DNA from: DTU013 sp964490975
GTDB taxonomy: Bacteria; Bacillota; Clostridia; Acetivibrionales; DTU013
Direction: 5' to 3'
Assembly (NCBI GenBank): GCA_964490975.1
Contig: CAZBEQ010000024.1
Location: 1 to 52,513, forward strand
DNA: 52,513 nt
In this document: positions 17,086-24,851 of the stretch, in pieces
How the letters are laid out: every line of letters starts with the position of its first letter
How positions within the stretch are numbered: the stretch's first letter is position 1
Made by a program: the position numbers and the translations under genes
Notes under the pieces: model-generated
What the model was told of the DNA's origin: nothing
Databases searched by the model: none
Seen by the model: the letters and a program-made list of their open reading frames with translations, nothing else

Positions 17086-18231
17086 TCACATGCCAAGCGC
17101 GTCCTTCATCTTGTCAAAAAAGCCCTTACGTTTCTCGTATACATCGTCCCCGCTTATCTCGGCAAAGTTCCTCAGCATCTCCTTTTGTTTCTCGTTGAGC
17201 TTCTTGGGTACATCGATCTCTACCTTGACATACTGGTCTCCCCTGCCGTTTCCTCTGAGATAAGGTATCCCTTTGCTCTTCAGTCTGAAAATAGAACCTG
17301 TCTGTGTACCTTCCGGTATGCTGTACTTAACCTTCCCGTCCAGAGTCGGCACTTCCAGCTCCGCACCTAATGCAGCCTGAACAAAGGTTATCGGCATTTC
17401 GCAAACAACATCATTGCCCTGTCTTTTGAAAATCGCATGCGGTTTAACAGAAACAGTAATATAAACATCTCCTGCAGGGCCGCCCTTTGAACCCGGTTCA
17501 CCTTCGCCCCTGATGGAAATTGTCTGCCCATCGTCTATACCTGCAGGAATATCGATTTTCCTCTTAATTGATTTTTTGACCTTGCCTTTTCCATTGCATA
17601 CCGGACAAGGGTCAGTTATTATCTTGCCCTCACCGCGGCAGGCGTCACAGGCTTTAACATTTACAAACTGCCCGAATGGGGTGCTTTGCTTGTACTGTAT
17701 CTGCCCGGTACCATTGCATTGCTTGCACGTAACCGGGCTGGTGCCAGGCTTGGCTCCCGTACCGCTGCAGCTGTCGCAGTTTTCATGTCTGTGTATAGTT
17801 ATCTCTTTTTCAACGCCAAAGGCCGATTCTTCAAAGGTCAGCTGAATCGTATATTTAAGATCAGCACCTTTTTGCGGGCCTGAGCGGCTTCTTGACGAAC
17901 GTCCAAACCCACTGCCCCCAAAAAATGACTCAAAAATATCACCGATCCCGCCGAAATCAAAATCGCCGAATCCTGCGCCGGCACCGCCAAAGCTATTAGG
18001 ATCAACCCCGGCATGACCGTATTGATCATACCTTGATCTCTTTTGCTGGTCACTGAGCACTTCGTAGGCTTCATTTATTTCCTTGAATTTTGCCTCCGCG
18101 TTCTTATCACCGGGGTTGACATCAGGATGATACTGCTTGGCAAGCTTCCTGTATGCCTTTTTAATATCAGTATCTGAAGCTTCCCTGCCAACCTCAAGCA
18201 CCTCATAATAATCTCTCTTGGACTGTGGCAA
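17086..18231 (-). CDS. dnaJ: Chaperone protein DnaJ
   Basis: Co-chaperone that delivers clients to DnaK and stimulates its ATPase. The 381-aa protein has a full domain set: J domain with the HPD tripeptide (YHPDVNPG), a Gly/Phe-rich linker to about residue 115, four zinc-binding CxxCxGxG repeats (CDSCSGTG, CKQCNGTG, CDACRGEG, CPVCNGKG) and the C-terminal peptide-binding domains. The start codon is TTG at 18231: an in-frame TGA two codons upstream rules out extension, and AGGAG lies 10 bases before it. Three hairpins separate it from dnaK. Confidence 0.96.
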   Translation of the reverse strand: MPQSKRDYYEVLEVGREASDTDIKKAYRKLAKQYHPDVNPGDKNAEAKFKEINEAYEVLSDQQKRSRYDQYGHAGVDPNSFGGAGAGFGDFDFGGIGDIFESFFGGSGFGRSSRSRSGPQKGADLKYTIQLTFEESAFGVEKEITIHRHENCDSCSGTGAKPGTSPVTCKQCNGTGQIQYKQSTPFGQFVNVKACDACRGEGKIITDPCPVCNGKGKVKKSIKRKIDIPAGIDDGQTISIRGEGEPGSKGGPAGDVYITVSVKPHAIFKRQGNDVVCEMPITFVQAALGAELEVPTLDGKVKYSIPEGTQTGSIFRLKSKGIPYLRGNGRGDQYVKVEIDVPKKLNEKQKEMLRNFAEISGDDVYEKRKGFFDKMKDALGM

Positions 18232-18270
18232 CCTTCAACAACTCCTATCATACTTATTGAAAACTCACCA

Positions 18271-18297
18271 AAAGGGGACAATCAAACTGTCCCCTTT
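18271..18297 (-). terminator. Hairpin 3 in the dnaK-dnaJ spacer
   Basis: AAAGGGGACA (18271-18280) and TGTCCCCTTT (18288-18297) form a perfect 10-bp stem with a 7-nt loop, followed on the minus strand by TTTTGG-type sequence. It ends 40 bp before dnaJ. It may attenuate read-through from dnaK or protect the processed dnaJ message. Confidence 0.6.
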
Positions 18298-18347
18298 CAG
18301 ATACCGGACTATAATCGGTCCGTGTTATTATAACGCCTTTATTCTAT

Positions 18348-18378
18348 ATGAAATTTTTCGTTTGTAGAAAAATTTCAT
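18348..18378 (-). other. Hairpin 2 in the dnaK-dnaJ spacer
   Basis: ATGAAATTTTTC (18348-18359) and GAAAAATTTCAT (18367-18378) form a perfect 12-bp AT-rich stem around a 7-nt loop. It lies midway between dnaK and dnaJ. No T-run terminator signature follows. Confidence 0.5.
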
Positions 18379-18395
18379 TACATCAGCGGCGTTTC

Positions 18396-18429
18396 AATAA
18401 GCCGGGTCATTATCTAGTCCCGGCTTATT
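18396..18429 (-). other. Hairpin 1 in the dnaK-dnaJ spacer
   Basis: AATAAGCCGGG (18396-18406) and CCCGGCTTATT (18419-18429) are perfect 11-bp arms around a 12-nt loop, starting about 40 bp past the dnaK stop. The GC-rich core makes a stable RNA hairpin. It is not followed by a T-run on the minus strand, so 3'-end protection of the dnaK message is as likely as termination. Confidence 0.55.
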
Positions 18430-18467
18430 ATATCTTCTTTTATGAGTTCTGTGCAACCCATTTGTCT

Positions 18468-20342
18468 TTATTTATTATCATCATCTACGACCTTGTAGTC
18501 AGCATCGTAAACATTGTCCTGTCCTGCGCCGGGGCCTGCGCCATTTCCGCCGCCAAAGCCTTCTGCGCCACCAAAGCCTGCGCCGGGATTCGGTCCGCCT
18601 GCAGCGCCTGGGTTCTGCTGGTATATCTTTGCTGAAATATTGTAGAATGCCTGAGTCAAAGCTTCTGTGGCAGACTTGATCCTATCGTTGTCAGTACCCT
18701 TCAAAGCTTCCTTGACATTATTTATCTCAGTCTCTACCTTGGCCTTGTCATCACTGCCAAGCTTGTCACCAAGATCCTTCAAGGTCTTTTCTGACTGGTA
18801 TACCATGGAATCGGCGTTGTTCCTAACCTCGATCTCTTCCTTGCGCTTTTTGTCTTCCGAAGCGAATTTCTCGGCATCCTTGACCGCCTTGTCAATGTCT
18901 GCGTCAGAAAGATTCGAAGAAGCTGTAATAGTTACCTTCTGCTCATTACCTGTTCCAAGATCCTTGGCAGATACATGTACGATGCCGTTTGCATCTATAT
19001 CAAAGGTAACTTCTATCTGCGGAACACCTCTTGGCGCCGGTGGAATGCCTGTGAGCTGGAATCTGCCCAATGTCTTGTTGTACTGCGCCATCTCCCTCTC
19101 GCCCTGGAGCACATGGACCTCAACACTTGTCTGTCCATCAGCTGCAGTAGAGAATATCTGGCTCTTCTTTGTAGGTATTGTAGTATTCCTATCGATCAGC
19201 TTGGTGAATACTCCTCCCAGTGTTTCAAGGCCAAGTGACAGTGGAGTGACATCAAGCAACAGCAGGTCTTTGACTTCGCCTGTCAATACGCCTGCCTGTA
19301 TAGCCGCACCTACAGCAACACATTCATCAGGGTTTATTCCCTTAAAGGGTTCTTTTCCAAGGTATTTCTTAACTGCTTCCTGAACTGCGGGAATCCTTGT
19401 AGAACCACCAACAAGCAGCATTTTATCGATTTTATCAGGAGTGAGTCCTGCATCTGCCATAGCCTTTCTAGTCGGTCCCATCGTATTCTCTACCAGATCA
19501 GCTGTCAATTCATCAAACTTAGCTCGGGTAAGCGTAACATCAAGATGCTTCGGTCCGGTTGCATCAGCTGTGATGAACGGCAGGTTTATATTAGAGGTCG
19601 TAACCCCTGACAACTCTATTTTCGCCTTTTCTGCAGCTTCCTTCAAACGCTGCATTGCCATCTTGTCATTTCTCAGGTCAATACCATTCTCTCTCCTGAA
19701 CGTATCCACCAGATAGTCCATTACCCTCTGGTCGAAATCATCGCCGCCAAGTCTGTTATTGCCATTAGTAGCCAATACTTCGAAAACTCCGTCACCTATC
19801 TCAAGTATTGATACGTCAAATGTTCCGCCTCCAAGGTCAAATACCATGATCTTCTGGTCATGCTCCTTGTCGAGGCCGTATGCAAGCGCTGCAGCTGTAG
19901 GCTCGTTTATGATCCTCATTACCTCAAGGCCTGCGATCTTGCCTGCATCCTTTGTAGCCTGTCTCTGTGAGTCACTGAAATAGGCCGGTACTGTGATAAC
20001 AGCCTGTGAAACAGTCTCGCCAAGATATGCTTCAGCATCTGCTTTCATTTTCTGAAGTATCATAGCGGAAATTTCTTGAGGAGTATAGGCCTTGTCATCT
20101 ATTTTTACCTTTTTGTCAGTACCCATATCTCTTTTTATCGATATAACGGTTCTTTCAGGATTTGTGATCGCCTGTCTTTTTGCGACCTGACCAACAAGCC
20201 TTTCACCTGTTTTAGAAAATGCCACAACGGACGGCGTGGTCCTGTTGCCCTCGGGATTTGGTATTACGACCGGCTCTCCGCCTTCCATAACTGCAACGCA
20301 TGAATTAGTCGTACCCAGATCTATACCTATTACTTTTGCCAT
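18468..20342 (-). CDS. dnaK: Chaperone protein DnaK (Hsp70)
   Basis: ATP-driven Hsp70 chaperone. The 624-aa protein has the ATPase domain with IGIDLGTTNSCV, the phosphate-2 motif FDLGGGTFDVSIL and LLVGGSTRIPAVQ. The substrate-binding domain starts with LLLDVTPLSLGLETLGG. The helical lid leads to a Gly/Asn/Ala/Pro-rich tail ending YKVVDDDNK, the usual Firmicute terminus. The ATG at 20342 is preferred because GGGAGGG lies just upstream; the frame also opens at a TTG at 20357. It is controlled through the CIRCE site ahead of hrcA. Confidence 0.98.
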   Translation of the reverse strand: MAKVIGIDLGTTNSCVAVMEGGEPVVIPNPEGNRTTPSVVAFSKTGERLVGQVAKRQAITNPERTVISIKRDMGTDKKVKIDDKAYTPQEISAMILQKMKADAEAYLGETVSQAVITVPAYFSDSQRQATKDAGKIAGLEVMRIINEPTAAALAYGLDKEHDQKIMVFDLGGGTFDVSILEIGDGVFEVLATNGNNRLGGDDFDQRVMDYLVDTFRRENGIDLRNDKMAMQRLKEAAEKAKIELSGVTTSNINLPFITADATGPKHLDVTLTRAKFDELTADLVENTMGPTRKAMADAGLTPDKIDKMLLVGGSTRIPAVQEAVKKYLGKEPFKGINPDECVAVGAAIQAGVLTGEVKDLLLLDVTPLSLGLETLGGVFTKLIDRNTTIPTKKSQIFSTAADGQTSVEVHVLQGEREMAQYNKTLGRFQLTGIPPAPRGVPQIEVTFDIDANGIVHVSAKDLGTGNEQKVTITASSNLSDADIDKAVKDAEKFASEDKKRKEEIEVRNNADSMVYQSEKTLKDLGDKLGSDDKAKVETEINNVKEALKGTDNDRIKSATEALTQAFYNISAKIYQQNPGAAGGPNPGAGFGGAEGFGGGNGAGPGAGQDNVYDADYKVVDDDNK

Positions 20343-20454
20343 AATTAACCCTCCCAATATGTTGTAATTTATTATTTATATCAGATAGTTTTCTGCTATC
20401 CATTAAACTGTTTATTTGATTATCCGCATAAAGTCCGGCAGAATGATCCCTGTA

Positions 20455-21087
20455 TTAATTTGCAACCTTCACCATACTGTAACGTATGACCTTGTCCTTA
20501 TATATATAACCCTTTTGGAACTCTTCAACCACAGCATTGTGACCCAGCGATTCGTCATCCACATGCATCACAGCGTTATGCAGCATGGGGTCAAAGGTTT
20601 CATTAACTGCCTTTATTTCCTCAACTCCAATGCTTTTAAACGCATCTCTGATCTGCTTGAAAACCATTTCGACACCATCTTTCAGTGTCTGTGCAGAACT
20701 ATCGGCTGCAATTGCCTGAAGCGCTCTTTCAGTATTATCCATAGCCGGCAGGAAATATTTAATTACGTCACTTGCCGCATCAATATAAAGGGCTTCTTTT
20801 TCTTTTATTGATCTCTTTTTAAAATTGTCAAACTCTGCAACCGTTCTTTGAAACTTATCCAGATAGTCGTCGCACTTCTTTGACTTCTCATCAAGCTCCG
20901 CTCTGACAGCCTCCAGTTCGTCCTTCAATGCCTTGATATCACCACTTATATCCCCGGATTTTTGAGCACCTTCATTTTCAGCCGTACTCTGTGATTTGTC
21001 ACTCTTTTTTACTGCGTCTGCATCCAGGTTGGTTACATTTTCAGCATTGCAGGCTTCCGTCTGTCTATGCTGTTTTTTGTCACTCAT
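20455..21087 (-). CDS. grpE: Nucleotide exchange factor GrpE
   Basis: Releases ADP from DnaK. The 210-aa protein has a charged, low-complexity N-terminus (to about residue 50), a coiled-coil region rich in Glu/Lys (ALKDELEAVRAELDEKSKK), then the GrpE core with EFDNFKKRSIKEKE, FLPAMDNTERAL and the beta domain ending EEFQKGYIYKDKVIRYSMV. It lies between hrcA and dnaK as is standard. A small hairpin (GATAG/CTATC, about 20385-20401) lies in the spacer to dnaK. Confidence 0.96.
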   Translation of the reverse strand: MSDKKQHRQTEACNAENVTNLDADAVKKSDKSQSTAENEGAQKSGDISGDIKALKDELEAVRAELDEKSKKCDDYLDKFQRTVAEFDNFKKRSIKEKEALYIDAASDVIKYFLPAMDNTERALQAIAADSSAQTLKDGVEMVFKQIRDAFKSIGVEEIKAVNETFDPMLHNAVMHVDDESLGHNAVVEEFQKGYIYKDKVIRYSMVKVAN

Positions 21088-21163
21088 ATCTCCATCTCAT
21101 CCTTTGATAAGTATTTCCCGTTAGGGATATACAGTCTGCCAGATACAACTGATCGTTCAGGTA

Positions 21164-22216
21164 TTACCCATCACCCGGATCCTGTCCAAGCATCCTGCTT
21201 ATTTCATCACTTACAAGCTTCCTTACATATCTCATTGATGATATAACCTTTGGGTATTCCATCCTTGTGGGTCCAATAATACCGATGGTACCTCTCAGTT
21301 TATCACCAATATCGTAATTAATTGTTATGATACTGCAGTCCCTGATACCTGAAAGACAATTTTCCGAGCCTATCCTGACCGATATCTCATGGGGCTCGGT
21401 TATATCAAACAAGGCCTTGCAGATCGATGCTTTTTCATCTAATATATTCATGAATTCTCTTGCCTTTGAAACGTCCTTAAACTCAGGGTGATTCAAAATA
21501 TTAGTTGTGCCTTCTACATATACCTCCTGACTGTCTATCTGATATATACAGTCAGCGACGCCATCAAGTATAGGCATAAGTATTTCCCCCGGCACTCCTG
21601 TCTCTCTCTCAAGGTCCTTTATTGTATGCAGGTTTACCTGCTCTACAGCCAAGCCTGAAAGTTTTTCATTTAAAATATATGAAATCCTTATAAGCGCATC
21701 AGGTTTTAAATATTCAGTTATTTTCACCATATTGTTACGGACTATTCCTGCATCGCTTACAACAATGACCAGTGCCATACCGTTTTCAATCGGTACAACC
21801 TGGATCGCCTTTATCTTGCTCGTCTTAAGCTGAGGTGTCACAGCCATCGACGTATAATTTGTAAAACGCGACAAAACAGCGGAAGCCTGCCTCAATAACT
21901 GGCTAAACTCATTTATTCGCATTTCCATCGCAGACTTTAATTTTTCGATCTCATCGATATTCAAATCATGTACCGGCATAAGCTTGTCAACATAAAGTCT
22001 ATAGCCCTTATCTGACGGTATGCGGCCTGCAGAGGTGTGCGGCTGCGCAAGATATCCCATTTCCTCCAGATCAGCCATTTCATTTCTTATAGTAGCAGAA
22101 CTCAGCCCAAGTTCATGCTTCCTCGCAATAGTTCTTGAGCCTATGGGTTCGGCCGTATCAATGTAATCGTCGATGATGGCCTGAAGTATTCTTTTTTTTC
22201 TCTCATCCATTATCAT
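21164..22216 (-). CDS. hrcA: Heat-inducible transcription repressor HrcA
   Basis: Repressor that binds CIRCE and shuts off the chaperone operon when GroEL-type chaperones are free. The 350-aa protein has an N-terminal winged-helix domain (MDERKKRILQAIIDDYI, then SSATIRNEMADLEEMGYL) and the family C-terminus with GTIGIIGPTRMEYPKVI. The ATG at 22216 has AGGGG 8 bases upstream; a GTG 9 bases earlier is also possible. The CIRCE operator and a strong promoter lie 73-137 bp upstream, so the repressor regulates its own operon. Confidence 0.96.
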   Translation of the reverse strand: MIMDERKKRILQAIIDDYIDTAEPIGSRTIARKHELGLSSATIRNEMADLEEMGYLAQPHTSAGRIPSDKGYRLYVDKLMPVHDLNIDEIEKLKSAMEMRINEFSQLLRQASAVLSRFTNYTSMAVTPQLKTSKIKAIQVVPIENGMALVIVVSDAGIVRNNMVKITEYLKPDALIRISYILNEKLSGLAVEQVNLHTIKDLERETGVPGEILMPILDGVADCIYQIDSQEVYVEGTTNILNHPEFKDVSKAREFMNILDEKASICKALFDITEPHEISVRIGSENCLSGIRDCSIITINYDIGDKLRGTIGIIGPTRMEYPKVISSMRYVRKLVSDEISRMLGQDPGDG

Positions 22217-22288
22217 CTCATACACCCCTGTAAAATCACCAATGGCATTATCATATTAATTATACGAAGCAACTATACAATTTGTTTG

Positions 22289-22315
22289 TTAGCACTCTAG
22301 CTCATCGAGTGCTAA
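22289..22315. promoter_or_regulatory. CIRCE operator
   Basis: A perfect TTAGCACTC-N9-GAGTGCTAA inverted repeat, the HrcA binding site, 73-99 bp upstream of the hrcA ATG. It starts just downstream of the predicted transcription start, so bound HrcA would block initiation. Confidence 0.98.
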
Positions 22316-22324
22316 CATATATTA

Positions 22325-22353
22325 AAAATACCACCTTGAAATTTCTTTGTCAA
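22325..22353 (-). promoter_or_regulatory. Sigma-A promoter of the hrcA-grpE-dnaK-dnaJ operon
   Basis: On the minus strand TTGACA (22348-22353) and TATTTT (22325-22330) are spaced by exactly 17 bases. The predicted start, about 22318, falls next to the CIRCE site. Confidence 0.85.
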
Positions 22354-22361
22354 GATTATTT

Positions 22362-22985
22362 TCATAATCCCAAGGTCAATATTTCTTCAAAACTGTCAAT
22401 AACGTAGTCGTATTCCTTAACACTACCAAAGCCATATCTTGCATATGCAAATGGGATCCCTGCCACCTTTGCCGACTCCGCATCTGTATTGGTATCTCCT
22501 ATATAAATCGGACTCTTTAGCCCATTTCTTTTTATAATGATTTTATTATTTTCTCCTTTAGATAATCCTGTTGCCCCTGAGCATTCAATATCAGAAAAGT
22601 ATTTATTTAATTTATGTGCTTTAAAGAAACATTGTATGTATCCATCCTGACAATTACTAACAATAAACAACTTATGCTTTTCCGACAATTTCTTGAGTGT
22701 TTCTTCTACTCCAGCGTATAATATTCCGCCATGTTCTACTAAATAAACCGTTTCAACGTCACAGCATTCCTTCACCAGTTTCAATTGGAATTTTTCATCC
22801 AGCTCAGGGAATAATTTCTTGCCGATTCCATCTATTAGAAGTCCCATACATCCTTCCATGACTTTAGGAGTTACTGCTTTTACATTCGGATATTTTGCAA
22901 TTACCTCATTCCATGCAAGGCAAATCCCTTCTATTGCATTCCAAAGAGTGCCATCCAAATCAAAAATAATACTGTCAAAACTCAT
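22362..22985 (-). CDS. HAD-family hydrolase, phosphoglycolate phosphatase-like
   Basis: A 207-aa haloacid-dehalogenase phosphatase. Motif I is IIFDLDGTLW at residue 4-13, motif II is FIVSNC, the motif III Lys lies in the NKIIIKRNGLKSP stretch and motif IV is YIGDTNTDAESAKVAG. A helical cap follows motif I, as in phosphoglycolate phosphatase-like enzymes. The substrate cannot be told. The start at 22985 is chosen because the family begins directly at motif I and AAGGA lies upstream; a longer frame would overlap the end of hemW. It lies between hemW and hrcA, where Bacillus has no gene, and looks like a local insertion. Confidence 0.9.
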   Translation of the reverse strand: MSFDSIIFDLDGTLWNAIEGICLAWNEVIAKYPNVKAVTPKVMEGCMGLLIDGIGKKLFPELDEKFQLKLVKECCDVETVYLVEHGGILYAGVEETLKKLSEKHKLFIVSNCQDGYIQCFFKAHKLNKYFSDIECSGATGLSKGENNKIIIKRNGLKSPIYIGDTNTDAESAKVAGIPFAYARYGFGSVKEYDYVIDSFEEILTLGL

Positions 22986-23028
22986 TTTTAACACCATCCT
23001 TATATAAGATAAAATTTTCAACAGCACA

Positions 23029-24701
23029 TTATATAAATTCAATAAAAACACTGTTTGCCAGATCAAGACCCAGGCTGGTCAGTCTGTACCTTGTATAAGC
23101 TTTTTTATTTACGGTATCAGATATGCTATCGTCAGAAGGCAGCTCCAATGTTTCTTCCAGAAGGAGCCCTATTCTTTCTTGCGTAAGAAGCCCGATTCTT
23201 TCCTCCGTAAGCAGCCCGATTCTTTCCTCCGTAAGCAGCTCGATTCTTTCCTCCGTAAGCAGCTCTCTCCCGACTAGCTTTTTAAGGCTTTCTCCATATA
23301 CCTTGTCCAGCCTTTCCCCAAAACGCTCTTCAAACTCCATTGAAGTAATGCCCTCTGTCAGTCTGAGACCAAGGATCATATACTCGGACATTGATCCATC
23401 CCGGTCAATCACCTGTACATCTTCATGAAGGCTTGAAGGCTTGTGCTCGATACTGCTTCTGTTGTCCTGTTTTACACCTGCAATACTTCCTTTCCCTGTT
23501 GAGCTTTCTTTACCTGCGGCACTTCCTATACCTGCGATGCATCCATTATCTGCGGCACTTCCTTTACCTGCGATGCATCCATTNNNNNNNNNNNNNNNNN
23601 NNNNNNNNNNNNNNNNNNNNNNNNNNNNNNNNNNNNNNNNNNNNNNNNNNNNNNNNNNNNNNNNNNNNNNNNNNNNNNNNNNNCATTATCTGCGGCACTT
23701 CCTTTACCTGCGATGCATCCATTATCTGCGGCACTTCCTTTACCTGCGATGCATCCTTCACTGCTCACTTTGGGATATTCAGTCCGGACAGCCTCTATAT
23801 ATTGCTCTATATCTGCTGTATTACCAAACCGGGTAGAGTCAAGGTAAGAATGGGCTCCCGCCCCAAAACCGGCATACTCACGCGCTTTCCAATATATCAT
23901 GTTATGGCTGCATTCAAAGCCGGGGATTGCAAAATTTGATATTTCATACTGTCCGTAACCTTTTTTCGCAAGTTCTTCAACAGCATAATGATACATCCTT
24001 CGATCCAGCTCATCATCTACCGGCACAAGTATACCGGCAGCCAGCCTGTCTCCGAATACCGTCCCTTCCTCAATTTTAAGGCTATAGCATGAAATATGCT
24101 TCACAGGGGCATCATGATGGTTCTTTCGTCCCATCGGCCAATATAACCAGTCTGTTCCCGTTACTGCCTCAAGTGTTTCTGCCCAATCCTCAAAGGTCTG
24201 TCCCGGCAAGCCAAATATAAGATCAACATTTATATTCTTAAAACCGGCTTCAACAGCTGCATTAAGGTTGTCCACGAACTGCTGCCTGTCATGTATCCTG
24301 CCTAAGCTTTGCAGAATGCGGTCTTGCCAGGCCTGTAGCCCGATACTGAGACGATTGATCCCCATTTTCCTGTAATATCTCAGATTCTCTAATGTTAGTG
24401 TTCCTGGATTACTTTCCATACTTATCTCAGCACACGGATCTATATCCATGCACTTTGAGCAAACTTCGAGCAAACCTCGTATATACCCCGGATCCACAAG
24501 TGACGGGGTCCCTCCGCCTATGAAAATGGAGCTTATGCGTCTTCCGATAATTGATAAGCTCCTGGCTTCAATTTCGTTATAAAGTGCATCAAAATAAGAA
24601 CCGGCAAGGTTTTCCCTGCCGGAATAAGAATTAAAATCGCAATAATAACATTTGGATTTGCAAAATGGTATATGAATATATACACCAATACTATCGTCCA
24701 T
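23029..24701 (-). CDS. hemW: Radical SAM heme chaperone HemW, interrupted by assembly gap
   Basis: HemW is a radical SAM protein that binds and delivers heme. The N-terminal ~315 residues carry the HIPFCKSKCYYCDFNSY cluster motif (CxxxCxxC), GGGTPSLV and NRLSIGLQAWQD. The C-terminal winged-helix part carries SEYMILGLRLTEGI near 23390-23349. Between them is an in-frame array of the 12-residue unit GCIAGKGSAADN, broken by 100 N at 23584-23683. I translated both flanks: the same frame runs from the array to the C-terminus with no stop, so the gene is probably intact. A second, 8-residue array (LTEERIGL, four copies) lies in the C-terminal domain. The normal family length is about 380 aa; this protein is at least 520. 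A 15-aa insert near WPMGRKNHHD is also unusual. Confidence 0.88.
23167..23262 (-). repeat. 24-bp in-frame tandem repeat in the HemW C-terminal domain
   Basis: Four copies with starts at 23167, 23191, 23215 and 23239, exact 24-bp period, encoding LTEERIGL-type units with few changes (Gln for Glu, Glu for Gly). Units differ mainly in the leftmost copy. Confidence 0.9.
23531..23752 (-). repeat. 36-bp in-frame tandem repeat in HemW flanking the scaffold gap
   Basis: Units of 36 bp encoding GCIAGKGSAADN are seen on both sides of the 100 N. The left copies start CCTGCGATGCATCC at 23531 and 23567; the right copies follow from 23684. The left side stops 3 bases into a unit and the right side begins with the last base of a unit. 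A pure array would therefore need 32 + 36k bases in the gap, which also keeps the frame. Confidence 0.92.
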
Positions 24702-24732
24702 ACAATCACCTAATATGCCAATTAGTTTTGTG

Positions 24733-24848
24733 CTGCCCGACTCCCATACTGCTCCAGTTCACAGCCCGGATCCTATGCCACTCCAGTTGGCAACCCGGTT
24801 CTCATGCTGCCCAAGTTCGCAACCCGGTTCTCATGCTGCCCAAGTTCG
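24733..24848. repeat. 29-bp tandem repeat between hemW and lepA
   Basis: Four units with starts at 24733, 24762, 24791 and 24820, exact 29-bp period. The last two are near identical and the first two degenerate. The array fills nearly the whole 150-bp spacer and abuts the lepA stop codon. Confidence 0.88.
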
Positions 24849-24851
24849 CAG

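Noticed and set aside
23526..23583. Frameshift or early stop of hemW inside the gap region
   Set aside because: The stop arises only because the 100 N placeholder is not a multiple of three. The repeat frame on the left flank continues open into the HemW C-terminus.
24733..24848. CRISPR array
   Set aside because: The repeats are direct and contiguous with no spacers, and no cas genes are present; the same holds for the other arrays.
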